DNA of 64,000 bases from Desertivirga brevis (GTDB lineage Bacteria > Bacteroidota > Bacteroidia > Sphingobacteriales > Sphingobacteriaceae). The stretch is from positions 434,001 through 498,000 of the forward strand of contig NZ_JAFEWF010000008.1 of NCBI RefSeq assembly GCF_017355835.1, given 5' to 3'. Below the pieces are notes generated by a model, which saw only the letters and a program-made list of their open reading frames with translations, was not told where the DNA came from and did not search any database. Below are positions 17,001 through 27,539 of the stretch, piece by piece. Both the position numbers and the translations under genes were made by a program. The first letter of the stretch is position 1. Each line of letters begins with the position of its first letter.

Positions 17001-19768
17001 GAAATATTTACACCTATTTCTTTATTTCCCTGGTCTCGATTTTCCTGCCGATAATGGTTTGTGCCCAAAATATTGGCCAGAAGTTCGATATACATTTGAG
17101 TAATGGTAATTTGGAGGAGCTGGTGAAGGCAATCGAGTCGAAAACGTCCTACCATTTTCATTATCAAGCCGACTTGTTTGACAGTTTGAAAGTTGCAGGT
17201 GATTTTAAAGAGGCTACAGTTAAAGATATTCTAGACAGGGTTTTTTCTGCCACTGATTTTCAGTATGCTATTTATAAGAATGAAATTTTTCTAACCAAAA
17301 ATATTCGCATTATTACTACCCTTCCATTCCAGATGTCGACGGAAGAGGAAACAAAAGTTATCGATAATAAAGCTCTGGTCGCAGATCTTACTTCATCAGA
17401 ACCTTCTGTTTCTACTAGTGTCAGCTATAAAGTCTACCCAGTGGGAAGAAATATAAATCCCGCGAAGAGGACCGCAACGGTGGCTGGTTACATTAAAAAC
17501 TCAAAAACAGGAGAGCCAATCCCAGGGGTACATGTTTTTATTAATAAACCTAGAGTTGGCAGCATAACCGATGGTTTTGGCTTTTATACGATCACTCTCC
17601 CTAAAGGAAGACATGAACTTAATATACAGGCTGTAGGAGTTGAGGATACCCGACGGCAGATACTAGTCCAGGGTGACGGTAAATTAGATGTAAGTGTCGA
17701 GGAAGAACGTATGGCTTTAAAAGAGGTAATGATCACTTCTGATAAAACCGCCAATATTCGTAGAACTCCTATGGGGATAGAAAAGCTTGATATTAGTACA
17801 ATCAAGCAAGTTCCGACAGTCTTTGGAGAGGCGGATATTTTAAGGGTTGTTCTTACTCTCCCAGGGGTTAAGTCGGTAGGTGAGTCTAGTATTGGATTCA
17901 ATGTCCGGGGCGGCTCGGTTGATCAAAATCTGATACTTTTTAATGATGCCACAGTTTTTAATCCCTCTCATTTTTTTGGTTTTTTCTCTGCATTTAATCC
18001 GGAAGTAGTGAAGGATGTACAGCTGTATAAAAGCAGTATTCCTGCAAAGTACGGAGGCAGGCTTGCATCTGTACTTGAACTCAGCACTAGGGAAGGTAAC
18101 AAAAAAGAGTTTACAGGAACAGCGGGTATTGGATTAATCACTAGTCGCTTAAACTTTGAAGGACCGCTTATCAAAGATAAAAGCTCCTTCATGTTGGGTG
18201 GAAGAACTACCTATTCCAACTGGATCATGGATATACTGCCTAAGAAGGCCGGATATCACGGAGCAAAGGCGGGCTTCTATGATCTCAACCTGAATATCAA
18301 CCATCAGCAAAATGAAAGGAACAGCTTTTATTTTACTGCTTATCTTAGCAGTGACAAATCTAACCTGGCTACAGATACTACCTTTCGCTACAATAATCAG
18401 AACTTTTCGCTAAGGTGGAAGCATACGTTTAACAATAAGTTATATGGTGTTATTTCAGGGGGGACAGATAATTATGGCTATGAGAATTACAGTAACCACC
18501 GGGAGGAGTCAGATTATAAACTTAAATTCAGCATTGAACAAAAACACTTAAAAACCACTTTCAGCTATTATCCTAAGTCAAAATTGAATTTGGAATTTGG
18601 AGCCGGAACAATTTATTATAAAAGTCAACCAGGTTCTCTTAAACCCTACAGCGAAAGATCCTTAGTCTTACCGGATATACTAGCGCAAGAACAAGCTCTT
18701 GAAAGTGCTGTTTTTGCAGAGCCGAAATACGACCTAAGCAATGACATTACCTTAAATGCAGGGTTCCGTTATTCTTTCTATAGCAGACTAGGGCCTGGAA
18801 ATGCGAACTTCTATGCACCTGGACTTGCTTTAGCCGACGTGAACATGGTTTCTGAAAAACAATATCCAAAAGGCAAGTCTATGAAAACCTATCAAGGGCC
18901 TGAATTCCGGTTGGGGCTACGGTTTGCTTTAACTCCAACTTTTTCAATTAAAGCAGGATATAATACACAAAGGCAATACGTACACATGTTGTCGAACACT
19001 ACTTCTATGTCTCCTACGGATGTCTGGAAGTTGAGCGATATAAATATAAAACCTCAGAGAGGTAATCAGGTTTCGCTAGGGATTTACAGAAATTTTAAGT
19101 CTAATACTATTGAAACATCCATCGAAGGCTATTACAAAAATATCACGGATTTTTTAGATTATAAGAGCGGGGCAGTATTGATCTTAAACCACAAGATCGA
19201 GCAGGATGTTCTACCAACACAGGGGAAAGCTTATGGCGTAGAGTTTCTGGTAAAAAAACTTACCGGAAAGTTGAATGGATGGATAGGTTATACCTATTCA
19301 AGGACATTCCTAAAAACCGAAGATGTAACGGGAGCCAATTCTATTAATGATGGTAAGTACTACCCATCAAATTACGATAAGCCTCATGACTTCACACTTA
19401 TTGGAAATTATCGTTTCTCACACCGGGTAAGTTTTTCTTTAAATACCACTTATAGTACAGGCAGGCCAATCACTCTCCCTGTTGGTAAATATTATTATGA
19501 GGGTGGGCAGCGGCTGTTGTATTCAGAGAGGAATCAGTATCGTATACCTGATTATTTTCGTTCTGACATATCAATAAATGTGCTCGGTAATCATAAAGTT
19601 AAACAACTAACTCATAATTCCTGGACTTTCGGAATATACAATTTAACAGGGCGGAAAAATGCCTTTGCAACCTTTTTTGCCAGTGAGAACAAGGTTATTA
19701 ACGGATATAAGCTATCCATTTTTGGTTCAGCTATTCCCTTCGTAAACTACAATATTCGATTTAAATGA
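16997..19768 (+). CDS. STN-domain TonB-dependent receptor
   Basis: A 923-residue outer-membrane receptor. After a signal peptide (cleavage near VCAQN) comes an STN (secretin/TonB N-terminal) domain at about 30-100, a linker, a carboxypeptidase-regulatory-like domain (about 155-235, with GEPIPGVHVFI), a plug (FNVRGGSVDQNLILFND, YGGRLASVLEL) and a barrel ending VNYNIRF. STN domains can signal to FecR-type anti-sigma factors, but no FecR or sigma gene lies beside it. It overlaps its neighbours on both sides by 4 bases (ATGA). The DUF4249 partner downstream is typical for this receptor class and differs from SusD. The substrate is unknown; the setting between two xylan operons suggests, but does not prove, a plant-polymer ligand. 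Confidence 0.9.
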   Translation: MRNIYTYFFISLVSIFLPIMVCAQNIGQKFDIHLSNGNLEELVKAIESKTSYHFHYQADLFDSLKVAGDFKEATVKDILDRVFSATDFQYAIYKNEIFLTKNIRIITTLPFQMSTEEETKVIDNKALVADLTSSEPSVSTSVSYKVYPVGRNINPAKRTATVAGYIKNSKTGEPIPGVHVFINKPRVGSITDGFGFYTITLPKGRHELNIQAVGVEDTRRQILVQGDGKLDVSVEEERMALKEVMITSDKTANIRRTPMGIEKLDISTIKQVPTVFGEADILRVVLTLPGVKSVGESSIGFNVRGGSVDQNLILFNDATVFNPSHFFGFFSAFNPEVVKDVQLYKSSIPAKYGGRLASVLELSTREGNKKEFTGTAGIGLITSRLNFEGPLIKDKSSFMLGGRTTYSNWIMDILPKKAGYHGAKAGFYDLNLNINHQQNERNSFYFTAYLSSDKSNLATDTTFRYNNQNFSLRWKHTFNNKLYGVISGGTDNYGYENYSNHREESDYKLKFSIEQKHLKTTFSYYPKSKLNLEFGAGTIYYKSQPGSLKPYSERSLVLPDILAQEQALESAVFAEPKYDLSNDITLNAGFRYSFYSRLGPGNANFYAPGLALADVNMVSEKQYPKGKSMKTYQGPEFRLGLRFALTPTFSIKAGYNTQRQYVHMLSNTTSMSPTDVWKLSDINIKPQRGNQVSLGIYRNFKSNTIETSIEGYYKNITDFLDYKSGAVLILNHKIEQDVLPTQGKAYGVEFLVKKLTGKLNGWIGYTYSRTFLKTEDVTGANSINDGKYYPSNYDKPHDFTLIGNYRFSHRVSFSLNTTYSTGRPITLPVGKYYYEGGQRLLYSERNQYRIPDYFRSDISINVLGNHKVKQLTHNSWTFGIYNLTGRKNAFATFFASENKVINGYKLSIFGSAIPFVNYNIRFK

Positions 19769-20898
19769 AATCAAATATAGCTCTTATTATCATTCTGGTT
19801 ATTGCAAGTGCCTGCAGGGAATCTTTCAGTCCAGAGGTGGATGGTCATTTTAGGAATCTTCTGGTCGTTGAAGGATACTTAAATATTGGCGACTCTACAA
19901 CTTTCATTCTTAGCCGTACAGGAGATTTAAAAGACTGGCAAGGCCGTATTCCGGAAGCCGGTGCAAGGATAGAAGTTCAGGATCATCAAACCACGGTAAT
20001 CTCGGGTACTACTAGTGAGAAAGGGGATTGCTTGCTGAAAACCACCGGTTTAAGCCCGAACGAGACTTACCGGATAAAAATAACTACAAAAGATGGCAGT
20101 GTTTATCAAACAGATTTTTTGGAAAGCAAAGTCACACCCGAAATAGATAGCATCAGCCGTAGAATAGAGAATGATGGCTTCAAATTATACGTAAGTACAC
20201 ACGACCCTTCAAACAAAGCAAGGTTCTATTCATGGCATTTCCAGGAGACATGGGAAATAACAACACCTTTTTTTTCTCTTTTAGAACTCAAGAATGGGAG
20301 GATTGTTGAGCGTGACAGGTCTATTAATATTAACCGTTGCTGGCAAGGCAACGGTTCTTCAGCGATACTACTAAACTCCACCGAGCGTCTATCTGAAGAT
20401 AGAGTTTCTCAGGCTCCCTTAACTTTCATTAAAGGTAATTCAATTAAGCTAAATCTTCTGTATAGCATTCTTGTAAAACAATTTGCTCACACACGGGAGG
20501 GTTATCAATATCTTGAAAACATGAAAAAGAACACAGAGGAGATCGGGAGTATTTTTGACCCTCAACCTTCTGAGCTTAAAGGCAATATTACTTGTGTCAC
20601 AAATCCGGAAGAACAAGTACTCGGATGGATCGGAGCTGGGACTGTCACGGAAAAGAGAATTTTCATTCATAGAAGGGAAAGGTTACCAACATGGTCATAC
20701 AGGGAGGAGGCTTGCGAATCAAGAGACGTACCTCTTGATAGCGTGCTCATTTATACGAGCGCGGGCTATTTGATAAAAGACTATGCTCCCTTTGACCCCA
20801 TGAAAGGCCCTCCTACTCATGCTACAATGACCAGAGATAAGTGTATCGACTGCAGACTAAAAGGAAGCAATGTGAAACCTCCGTACTGGCCTGATTAA
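19765..20898 (+). CDS. DUF4249 lipoprotein
   Basis: A 377-residue lipoprotein; the signal ends IASAC (Cys17). The N-terminal part (LLVVEGYLNIGDSTTFILSRT, written here only as a landmark at about 30-50) with a following Ig-like fold is typical of DUF4249 proteins, which in Bacteroidota are encoded directly after STN-type TonB receptors. Six or more cysteines are present, and the C-terminus has a CIDCRLKGSN motif that could be a disulphide-stapled or metal-binding loop. It overlaps the receptor stop by 4 bases. Its presumed role is as an outer-membrane partner of the receptor. Confidence 0.85.
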   Translation: MKSNIALIIILVIASACRESFSPEVDGHFRNLLVVEGYLNIGDSTTFILSRTGDLKDWQGRIPEAGARIEVQDHQTTVISGTTSEKGDCLLKTTGLSPNETYRIKITTKDGSVYQTDFLESKVTPEIDSISRRIENDGFKLYVSTHDPSNKARFYSWHFQETWEITTPFFSLLELKNGRIVERDRSININRCWQGNGSSAILLNSTERLSEDRVSQAPLTFIKGNSIKLNLLYSILVKQFAHTREGYQYLENMKKNTEEIGSIFDPQPSELKGNITCVTNPEEQVLGWIGAGTVTEKRIFIHRRERLPTWSYREEACESRDVPLDSVLIYTSAGYLIKDYAPFDPMKGPPTHATMTRDKCIDCRLKGSNVKPPYWPD

Positions 20899-20964
20899 AT
20901 TCAATTATCTCTTATGCCCGGAATTACAAAATATAAATTGAACAAGATAATTTCCATAACTATT

Positions 20965-23355
20965 ATGAAGAATGGGTTTTCTCTTTTATTGGTTTGCCTA
21001 CTACTTCCGTTTTATGCCCTAGCTCAGAAGTTTGATTCTACATCGATAACGCATAAGTTCAACACTTATCTTAAAAATACACTTCAAGAGAAGATCTATG
21101 TTCATACTGATAAGTCGTCATATATGTCGGGAGAAATTATATGGTTTAAAATCTACAATGTTGAAGCTTACACAAACCGTCCCATAAGTTATAATAAAGT
21201 TGCTTATGTTGAAGTTTTGGATGAGCAAAACACAGCAGTGCTTCAGACAAAGGTGGATTTATCCCATGGCTCCGGCTCTCTATATATACCTATAACTATT
21301 GCTACGGGAGCCTATACCTTAAGATGTTATACAAGTTGGATGAAGAATTTTGATCCTTCCTTCTACTTCTATAAAGATTTAGCAATCTATAATTCTTTAA
21401 CTAAGGAGGAGGCACCGGGAACGGCCGTCAGAAAAAAATACGCTGTACAGTTTTTCCCTGAAGGAGGGAATCTTGTTCTGGGTTTAAAAAGTAAAGTAGG
21501 ATTTAAAGCTGTAGATAGTGAAGGTAATACCTTTCACTTCCGCGGTTGCATTGTAAACCCCTCTGGTGACACAGTTGCAAGATTTAGTCCTTCTGATGAT
21601 GGTATAGGAACCTTTTATTTTAGGCCGGAGCAGATTCAGGATTACCATGTATTAATAGCCCCGGTAAATGAAAATCCATTTTCCGTACAGCTTCCAAGAA
21701 TCTTTGAACGAGGGGCAGTGATGTCGACAACGTTCGGTGCCGACTCAATATTAAATATATCAGTTCAGTCCAACCTCGAGAGCGAAGGCAGCTATACCCT
21801 TTTTGTTCATACAGGTTATCACACTGTATTTACCCGAACCCTAAGTAGTAAAAGTATTGCAGAAGGTTTTAAGGTTCCATATAAGGATTTAGGGGAGGGT
21901 ATTTCTCATTTAACGCTTTTCAATAATGCCCAACAAGCACTATGTGAACGTTTATATTTTAAAAAGCCTTTGAAGCTTGCAAGCGTTGAAGTTTTAACAG
22001 ACAAGAAGAATTATTCATCCAGGGAACAGGTAAAGGTTTCAGTGAGGGAAACAGTAAGAGGGAAAGCCTTAAAAACTAGTTTTTCCATCTCTGTTTTCAA
22101 GGTTGATTCAATAGCTACCCCTTATGATGATATTTCCACATACCTTTTATTAAGCTCAGAACTAAAGGGGCGGATACCACAGGTCTCGTCTTATCTGAAA
22201 GAATATTCAGAAGAAAAGATGGATCATTTAATGCTAACTCATGGTTGGAGAAGATTTAAATGGGAAGATATTATTCAAGAGAAGAAACCTGATCTTAAAT
22301 TTTTCTCTGAGCCGCAAGGACATATTATAAGCGGCCGGATATTAGAAAAGGAGACAAACCGACCTCTCGCTGACCGGAACGTTTTTTTATCGATTCCGGG
22401 ACAGCGAATTCAGTTTTATACCGCTTACGCCGATAAGTCAGGGGAATTTAATTTTCTAACAAAGGATTTTTCTGATAGTCCATTGGGAATTGTTGTTCAA
22501 ACAGAACCCCGAATTGATAGTCTGGCAAGGATAGAGATTAGGGGACCTTTCTCCTCTAATCATTCCGATTATAAGCCTGCCAAGTTCAATTTCAAAACTT
22601 CTGTAGAAGATCTTCTTCAACGAAGTGTTGCCATGCAAGTTAATAATGCTTTTAATGGAAGGCTGCTCAATAATCGAATCCCTCGAACAATAGATTCCAC
22701 TTCTTTTTATCAACAACCCGAAAAGATTTACAAATTAGATAACTATGTCAGGTTTAAAACGATGGAGGAGGTTCTGCGTGAATATGTTTCTGAAATCAAT
22801 GTCGCGGTAAGAAAAAAGGATTATTACTTAAGTGTATTCGACAAGGAAAGGAATGAATTCCATTCATCGTCTCCATTAATTCTGGTAGATGGAGTGCCCG
22901 TTTTCGATGATGGCACAACCCTTATAAAAATCGACCCATTAAAGGTTAAGCAGCTAGAGGTAGTTAGTAATGGATATATTTATGGAAACAACCGTTTCTC
23001 AGGGATAGCCAGTTTTCGAACTTTCAAGGGTGACTTAGGTGGTTTAGCATTGCCTACCCACGCTACGGTGATAGACTATGAAGGAGTACAGGAGAAAAGA
23101 GTGTTTTATTCCCCCATGTATGATGGAGATTGGATAACCTCTTCAAGGATTCCTGATTATAGAACTACCTTGTTTTGGAATGGAACTAACGAAACCAGCC
23201 AAGAGGGAACAGCCACTGTAAACTTTTCTACCTCAGATTTGACCGGCAAATACCACGTAGTGGTGCAGTCGTTGTCGGAAGAAGGGTTCAGTGGCTCGCA
23301 AGTTGCAGAATTTGAAGTATATAGCAAAAATACTGCTATGAGAAACGGTAAATGA
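20965..23355 (+). CDS. MG2 (macroglobulin-like) domain protein with plug-like C-terminus
   Basis: From ATG 20965 the protein has about 796 residues and starts with a good signal peptide (cleavage near ALAQK); the frame opens at 20914 but that adds 17 residues ahead of the signal. An MG2 beta-sandwich follows (KIYVHTDKSSYMSGEIIWFK, with TGAYTLRCYTSWM). The middle holds further beta-sandwich and carboxypeptidase-regulatory-like parts (HIISGRILEKETNRPL). Near the C-terminus PLILVDGVPVFD and IYGNNRFSGIASF resemble the plug of a TonB receptor, but no barrel follows. Proteins of this architecture accompany STN receptors and DUF4249 in Bacteroidota; their biochemical role is unknown. It is the last gene of the cassette. 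Confidence 0.82.
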   Translation: MKNGFSLLLVCLLLPFYALAQKFDSTSITHKFNTYLKNTLQEKIYVHTDKSSYMSGEIIWFKIYNVEAYTNRPISYNKVAYVEVLDEQNTAVLQTKVDLSHGSGSLYIPITIATGAYTLRCYTSWMKNFDPSFYFYKDLAIYNSLTKEEAPGTAVRKKYAVQFFPEGGNLVLGLKSKVGFKAVDSEGNTFHFRGCIVNPSGDTVARFSPSDDGIGTFYFRPEQIQDYHVLIAPVNENPFSVQLPRIFERGAVMSTTFGADSILNISVQSNLESEGSYTLFVHTGYHTVFTRTLSSKSIAEGFKVPYKDLGEGISHLTLFNNAQQALCERLYFKKPLKLASVEVLTDKKNYSSREQVKVSVRETVRGKALKTSFSISVFKVDSIATPYDDISTYLLLSSELKGRIPQVSSYLKEYSEEKMDHLMLTHGWRRFKWEDIIQEKKPDLKFFSEPQGHIISGRILEKETNRPLADRNVFLSIPGQRIQFYTAYADKSGEFNFLTKDFSDSPLGIVVQTEPRIDSLARIEIRGPFSSNHSDYKPAKFNFKTSVEDLLQRSVAMQVNNAFNGRLLNNRIPRTIDSTSFYQQPEKIYKLDNYVRFKTMEEVLREYVSEINVAVRKKDYYLSVFDKERNEFHSSSPLILVDGVPVFDDGTTLIKIDPLKVKQLEVVSNGYIYGNNRFSGIASFRTFKGDLGGLALPTHATVIDYEGVQEKRVFYSPMYDGDWITSSRIPDYRTTLFWNGTNETSQEGTATVNFSTSDLTGKYHVVVQSLSEEGFSGSQVAEFEVYSKNTAMRNGK

Positions 23356-23501
23356 AAATCAGTTTTAGTGCAAATAAAAAAAGGAGCCTTGAACATTTGT
23401 ACCATCATCCTAAACAATGTGTGCTAGCCATAAGGCCCCATAAAATTAATTTTACCTATCTCCTAAAAGAATAACGGAGGCACTAACCAATATGATCTGA
23501 A

Positions 23502-26500
23502 ATGCTTAAGCTGAAATATCTGTATTTCATAGTTTTTTTTGTTCTATTTCCCTCTCTGATTTTCTCTCAGGAAAATGAAATGAATTTTATGAACCTGGGT
23601 AGCAGGGAAGGCCTTTCTTCAAATATTGTTACGTCTATACTAAAGGATCGATTTGGCTATTTGTGGTTTGGAACCGATGATGGTTTAAATAAGTTTGATG
23701 GAAAACAATTTACTGTTTACCGGCATAATGTAAAGGATTCAAATAGTATCGCCTCCAACGATATCGTGGATCTTTATGAGGATGGGAAGGGGAACTTATG
23801 GATTGCTACCAGTTCTGGGGTGATCATGTATAACAGGAGGATGGATTCTTTTATAAATTATAATAAACTAATTCGCAATCCAATTTTATCCATAGCTACT
23901 GGCCCTGATGGTAATCTTTGGATGGGTACTTATGGTGCTTTAATCCTATTTAATCCTGTGACATCGAAATTTACTTATTTCTATTCCAATAATCCAGCTG
24001 CACGTGCGGCTGTTTCAACTACTATTCAAAGGGTATTTAGAGATAAAGGTGGTAGTATGTGGCTTGGAACCAGTAACGGTCTTTATCTTTATTTGGAGAA
24101 ATCAAATTCTTTCAAGAAGTATGCGCATTCTGATAAAGACAGCTCAAGCTTAGCCAATAACGCTGTAAAATCCGTTATTCAAGACCGTAAAGGTAATATT
24201 TGGGTAGGAACAGATAGCGGTCTAAGTATGTTGCTTCCAGATGGTAGCGGGTTTACTAATTATAAACATACCCCAAGCGAGCATAGCTTAAGTAGTAACA
24301 TAATATACTCTCTGGCTGCAGAGCCAAATGGCAGAATTTGGATTGGAACTGAAGAAGGCCTAAATATTCTTGACCCTTCAAGTAAGGTAGTTCGTCGGAT
24401 CAGACGGAATCATAGAAATCCCTATAGTTTAATAGGTAAGGCTGTTAATTCAATTTTAATTGACAGAGAAGGTATTTCATGGGTAGGAACCTATCGCGGT
24501 GGTATTAACAAGTATGATAAGAATCTTCCAACTTTCAACCTTCGTCAGAGTAATCCTTCTGATCCTCTTGGACTTAGTGCTCCGGTTGTTACCTCATTCG
24601 CTGAAGTTAACCGTTCGGAAATTTATGTGGGAACAGACGGAGGGGGAATTAACCATTTCAATCGTAACACAGGCCTCTTTAAAAATATACCATTATCGAA
24701 TTCAGGGAAAGGCAAGGCCGTTCTGGCAATGGAAGGGGTGGGTGCAGAAATTTGGGTAGGAACTTATCTTGACGGGCTTTTTGTTTATGATACAAAAACA
24801 GGTGATATCCGGCGGATAAGTGCAGGCTTTGGTTCGAAAAGCATAAGTGGTCCCAGTGTTTTTTGTATAAAAAAGGATAGCAGGAACAACATATGGCTTG
24901 GCACCAATGGCCAGGGCGTCACCTTTTACGATTCTTCAAAAAGATCGTTCCGACATTTTTCACAGTCTGAAAGGGGAGTGGATATTATAATGGCGAATGG
25001 CTACATCCGCGCTATCGAAGAAGATCATGAGGGGAATTTGTGGATCGGATCCCGCGGTGGTGGTATTGCTGTTTATAATCCTATAAGTAATAAATCGTTA
25101 ATTTTAAATTCTGCCAATAGTAAATTACCCAAAGATAATGTGAACGCAATATGTGTAAGTTCGACCGGAACTGTTTGGGTAGGTATGAGCGAAGGCGGGT
25201 TGGCGTATTACGATTTAAGGAAGAAACAATTTATACCCTATTCCGAGAAAGACGGACTCGCAAATGAAGTGATCTACAGGATATTGGAGGATAATTATGG
25301 AAAGATATGGGTAAGCACGAATAAGGGATTAAGTAGTTTTGATCCTGGGCTAAAAAAATTTAGAAATTTTTCATACCACAACGGTTTACAGCGTAGTCCA
25401 TTTGTTCTGGGCTCAGGGATGAAAGTATCGGATGGGACCTTGTTTTTTGGTGGCGTTGATGGCTTTAATTACGTAAATCCTGGTGCCTTGCATTTTAATA
25501 GGAACAACCCAAGAATTGTTCTTACCGACCTTAAAATTTCAAATAAAAGTGTTCTTCCATCTCCTGATGCTGAAATTAATGAGCATATTTCCATATCCAA
25601 GCGGATAAAATTAGATTATAAGCAGAACTTTTCCTTGAGTTTTGCAGCACTGAATTTTACCTCCCCCCAGGAAAATAGATATATGTATAAGCTGGAAAAG
25701 TTTGACAGGGAATGGAACAATGTGGGAGCTCTAAATACGGCAGTTTATACAAACCTTGATCCTGGAGAATACACATTCTACGTAAAGGCTGTAAGTGCAA
25801 ATGGTAATTGGGTTAGTCCCGTCACCACCATAAGAGTGTCAGTTAGACCGCCATTCTGGCTAACCTACCCGGCCTATTTTTTCTACTTTTTAATTATTGG
25901 TTTGGTTTTATGGCTCATCCGTCGTAGAGGAATCCAAAAGCTGGAGGGGAAATTTGCCATAGAGCAGGAACGACGTGAAGCTGAACGTGTGCATGAATTT
26001 GATCAACTAAAAATAAAGTTCCTTACAAATTTAAGTCACGAGTTTCGCACTCCTATTTCCTTAATTATGGGGCCAGTAGAGCAATTGCTGCAGCTCGAAA
26101 CCAGTACTAATAAACATGGCCAATTAAGCATGATCCGCAGGAATGCAAGGCGCCTGCTAAATCTTGTTAATCAGTTGCTTGATTTTCGTAATATGGAAGA
26201 TCGTGAGTTACGACTGAATGTAAGTGAAGGGGACTTTATCGCCTTTGCGCGAGATGTTGCAGAATCATTCAGAGATTACTCAGAAAGAAGGCAGATCAAC
26301 TTCGAATTTAACAGCCAGATCAAATCCTATTTCACCAATTTCGATCATGATAAGGTGGAACGTATATTTTTTAATCTGCTTTCAAATGCCTTTAAATTTA
26401 CCCTGAAGGGCGGACTAATTACTTTCAGGATAGAAGATTCAGAAAACGGCCTTAAGGTGCAGGTTGCAGATACGGGTATAGGGATTGAAGAAAAAGCACA

Positions 26501-27539
26501 CGACAAAATATTTGAGTCTTTCTTTCAGAGCAATTCAGGTTCTGCTATTCTTAACCAGGGAAGCGGTATAGGCTTGTCTATTACCAGAGAGTTTGTTAAT
26601 ATGCATGGGGGCAGTATCGAAGTGCAAAGTATCGTCGGAAAAGGTTCAGTATTTTCCATTCACTTCCCATTTAATCGAATTGAAAGTCCTGGGAGCTTAG
26701 ATGAAGAGGAACCGGACTTGATGCACGAAGGGAACCCTCAGGATCATTTATTGGGAGAAATTGTTGATTCGCAATTGCCGGTAGTTCTACTAGTTGAAGA
26801 TAGTGACGATTTCAGGTTTTATCTGAAGGATAATTTAAAGCGAGCCTACCGCATTGTTGAAGCTTCTAATGGTAAGGAAGGTTGGCAAAAAACGCTTTCT
26901 TCTCATCCCCAGCTAGTGGTAAGTGATATTAGCATGCCTCATGCCAGCGGAATAGATTTATGTCGTAAGATAAAGGCCGATAAACGAACCAGCCATATTC
27001 CTGTGCTATTATTAACTGCTTTGACCGGGGAAGAAGACCAGTTGTTAGGATTAGAGACCGGGGCAAATGATTACATGACAAAACCCTTTAATCTTGATAT
27101 CCTGAACGTTAAAATCCGGAATCTTTTAGCACTTAACGAAAGACTTAAAAAGACCTATACCAAGCAAATTAAGATGACAAGTCCTGAGGTGATAATCGAG
27201 TCTGAAAATGAAAAGTTCCTGAATAAGGTCATACAATACATTACATCAAATATCAATAATCCACAATTGTCAGTAGAAGATTTGAGCCGGAATATGGGAA
27301 TGAGCCGGGGATCCCTATATAGTAAAATTCTAGAACTAACAGGGGAAACTCCAATTGAATTTATCAGATCTATAAAACTGGATAGAGCTGCCGTTCTTCT
27401 GGAAAAAAGTGATATGAATATTGCTCAGATAAGTTATTCGGTTGGCTTCTCGGCTCCAAATTATTTTGCCCGCGCATTCAAAATACGTTTTAACATGCTA
27501 CCTTCAGAATACATCATATCAAAAAGAGGAAGTAATTGA
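23502..27539 (+). CDS. Hybrid two-component sensor/AraC regulator (HTCS), copy 2, complete
   Basis: A 1345-residue regulator: signal peptide (cleavage near IFSQE), a periplasmic double beta-propeller of reg_prop repeats (about 30-690, recurring WIGT/WVGT motifs), a Y_Y_Y domain, one membrane helix (about 788-808), a histidine kinase with phospho-acceptor His846 in SHEFRTP, an ATPase domain (NLLSNAFKF from 958, GSGIGLSI), a receiver (phospho-Asp1142 in VSDISMP) and an AraC helix-turn-helix (about 1250-1340). It should sense xylan-derived oligosaccharides and activate the operon at 28056. It closely resembles the partial regulator at the window start, and the two DNA-reading helices are almost the same. 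A perfect 14-base palindrome lies upstream at 23441-23454. Confidence 0.95.
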   Translation: MLKLKYLYFIVFFVLFPSLIFSQENEMNFMNLGSREGLSSNIVTSILKDRFGYLWFGTDDGLNKFDGKQFTVYRHNVKDSNSIASNDIVDLYEDGKGNLWIATSSGVIMYNRRMDSFINYNKLIRNPILSIATGPDGNLWMGTYGALILFNPVTSKFTYFYSNNPAARAAVSTTIQRVFRDKGGSMWLGTSNGLYLYLEKSNSFKKYAHSDKDSSSLANNAVKSVIQDRKGNIWVGTDSGLSMLLPDGSGFTNYKHTPSEHSLSSNIIYSLAAEPNGRIWIGTEEGLNILDPSSKVVRRIRRNHRNPYSLIGKAVNSILIDREGISWVGTYRGGINKYDKNLPTFNLRQSNPSDPLGLSAPVVTSFAEVNRSEIYVGTDGGGINHFNRNTGLFKNIPLSNSGKGKAVLAMEGVGAEIWVGTYLDGLFVYDTKTGDIRRISAGFGSKSISGPSVFCIKKDSRNNIWLGTNGQGVTFYDSSKRSFRHFSQSERGVDIIMANGYIRAIEEDHEGNLWIGSRGGGIAVYNPISNKSLILNSANSKLPKDNVNAICVSSTGTVWVGMSEGGLAYYDLRKKQFIPYSEKDGLANEVIYRILEDNYGKIWVSTNKGLSSFDPGLKKFRNFSYHNGLQRSPFVLGSGMKVSDGTLFFGGVDGFNYVNPGALHFNRNNPRIVLTDLKISNKSVLPSPDAEINEHISISKRIKLDYKQNFSLSFAALNFTSPQENRYMYKLEKFDREWNNVGALNTAVYTNLDPGEYTFYVKAVSANGNWVSPVTTIRVSVRPPFWLTYPAYFFYFLIIGLVLWLIRRRGIQKLEGKFAIEQERREAERVHEFDQLKIKFLTNLSHEFRTPISLIMGPVEQLLQLETSTNKHGQLSMIRRNARRLLNLVNQLLDFRNMEDRELRLNVSEGDFIAFARDVAESFRDYSERRQINFEFNSQIKSYFTNFDHDKVERIFFNLLSNAFKFTLKGGLITFRIEDSENGLKVQVADTGIGIEEKAHDKIFESFFQSNSGSAILNQGSGIGLSITREFVNMHGGSIEVQSIVGKGSVFSIHFPFNRIESPGSLDEEEPDLMHEGNPQDHLLGEIVDSQLPVVLLVEDSDDFRFYLKDNLKRAYRIVEASNGKEGWQKTLSSHPQLVVSDISMPHASGIDLCRKIKADKRTSHIPVLLLTALTGEEDQLLGLETGANDYMTKPFNLDILNVKIRNLLALNERLKKTYTKQIKMTSPEVIIESENEKFLNKVIQYITSNINNPQLSVEDLSRNMGMSRGSLYSKILELTGETPIEFIRSIKLDRAAVLLEKSDMNIAQISYSVGFSAPNYFARAFKIRFNMLPSEYIISKRGSN

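Noticed and set aside
23441..23454. Perfect palindrome TAAAATTAATTTTA upstream of HTCS copy 2
   Set aside because: It consists only of A and T and such palindromes are common by chance in AT-rich DNA; no second copy was found at a comparable position.
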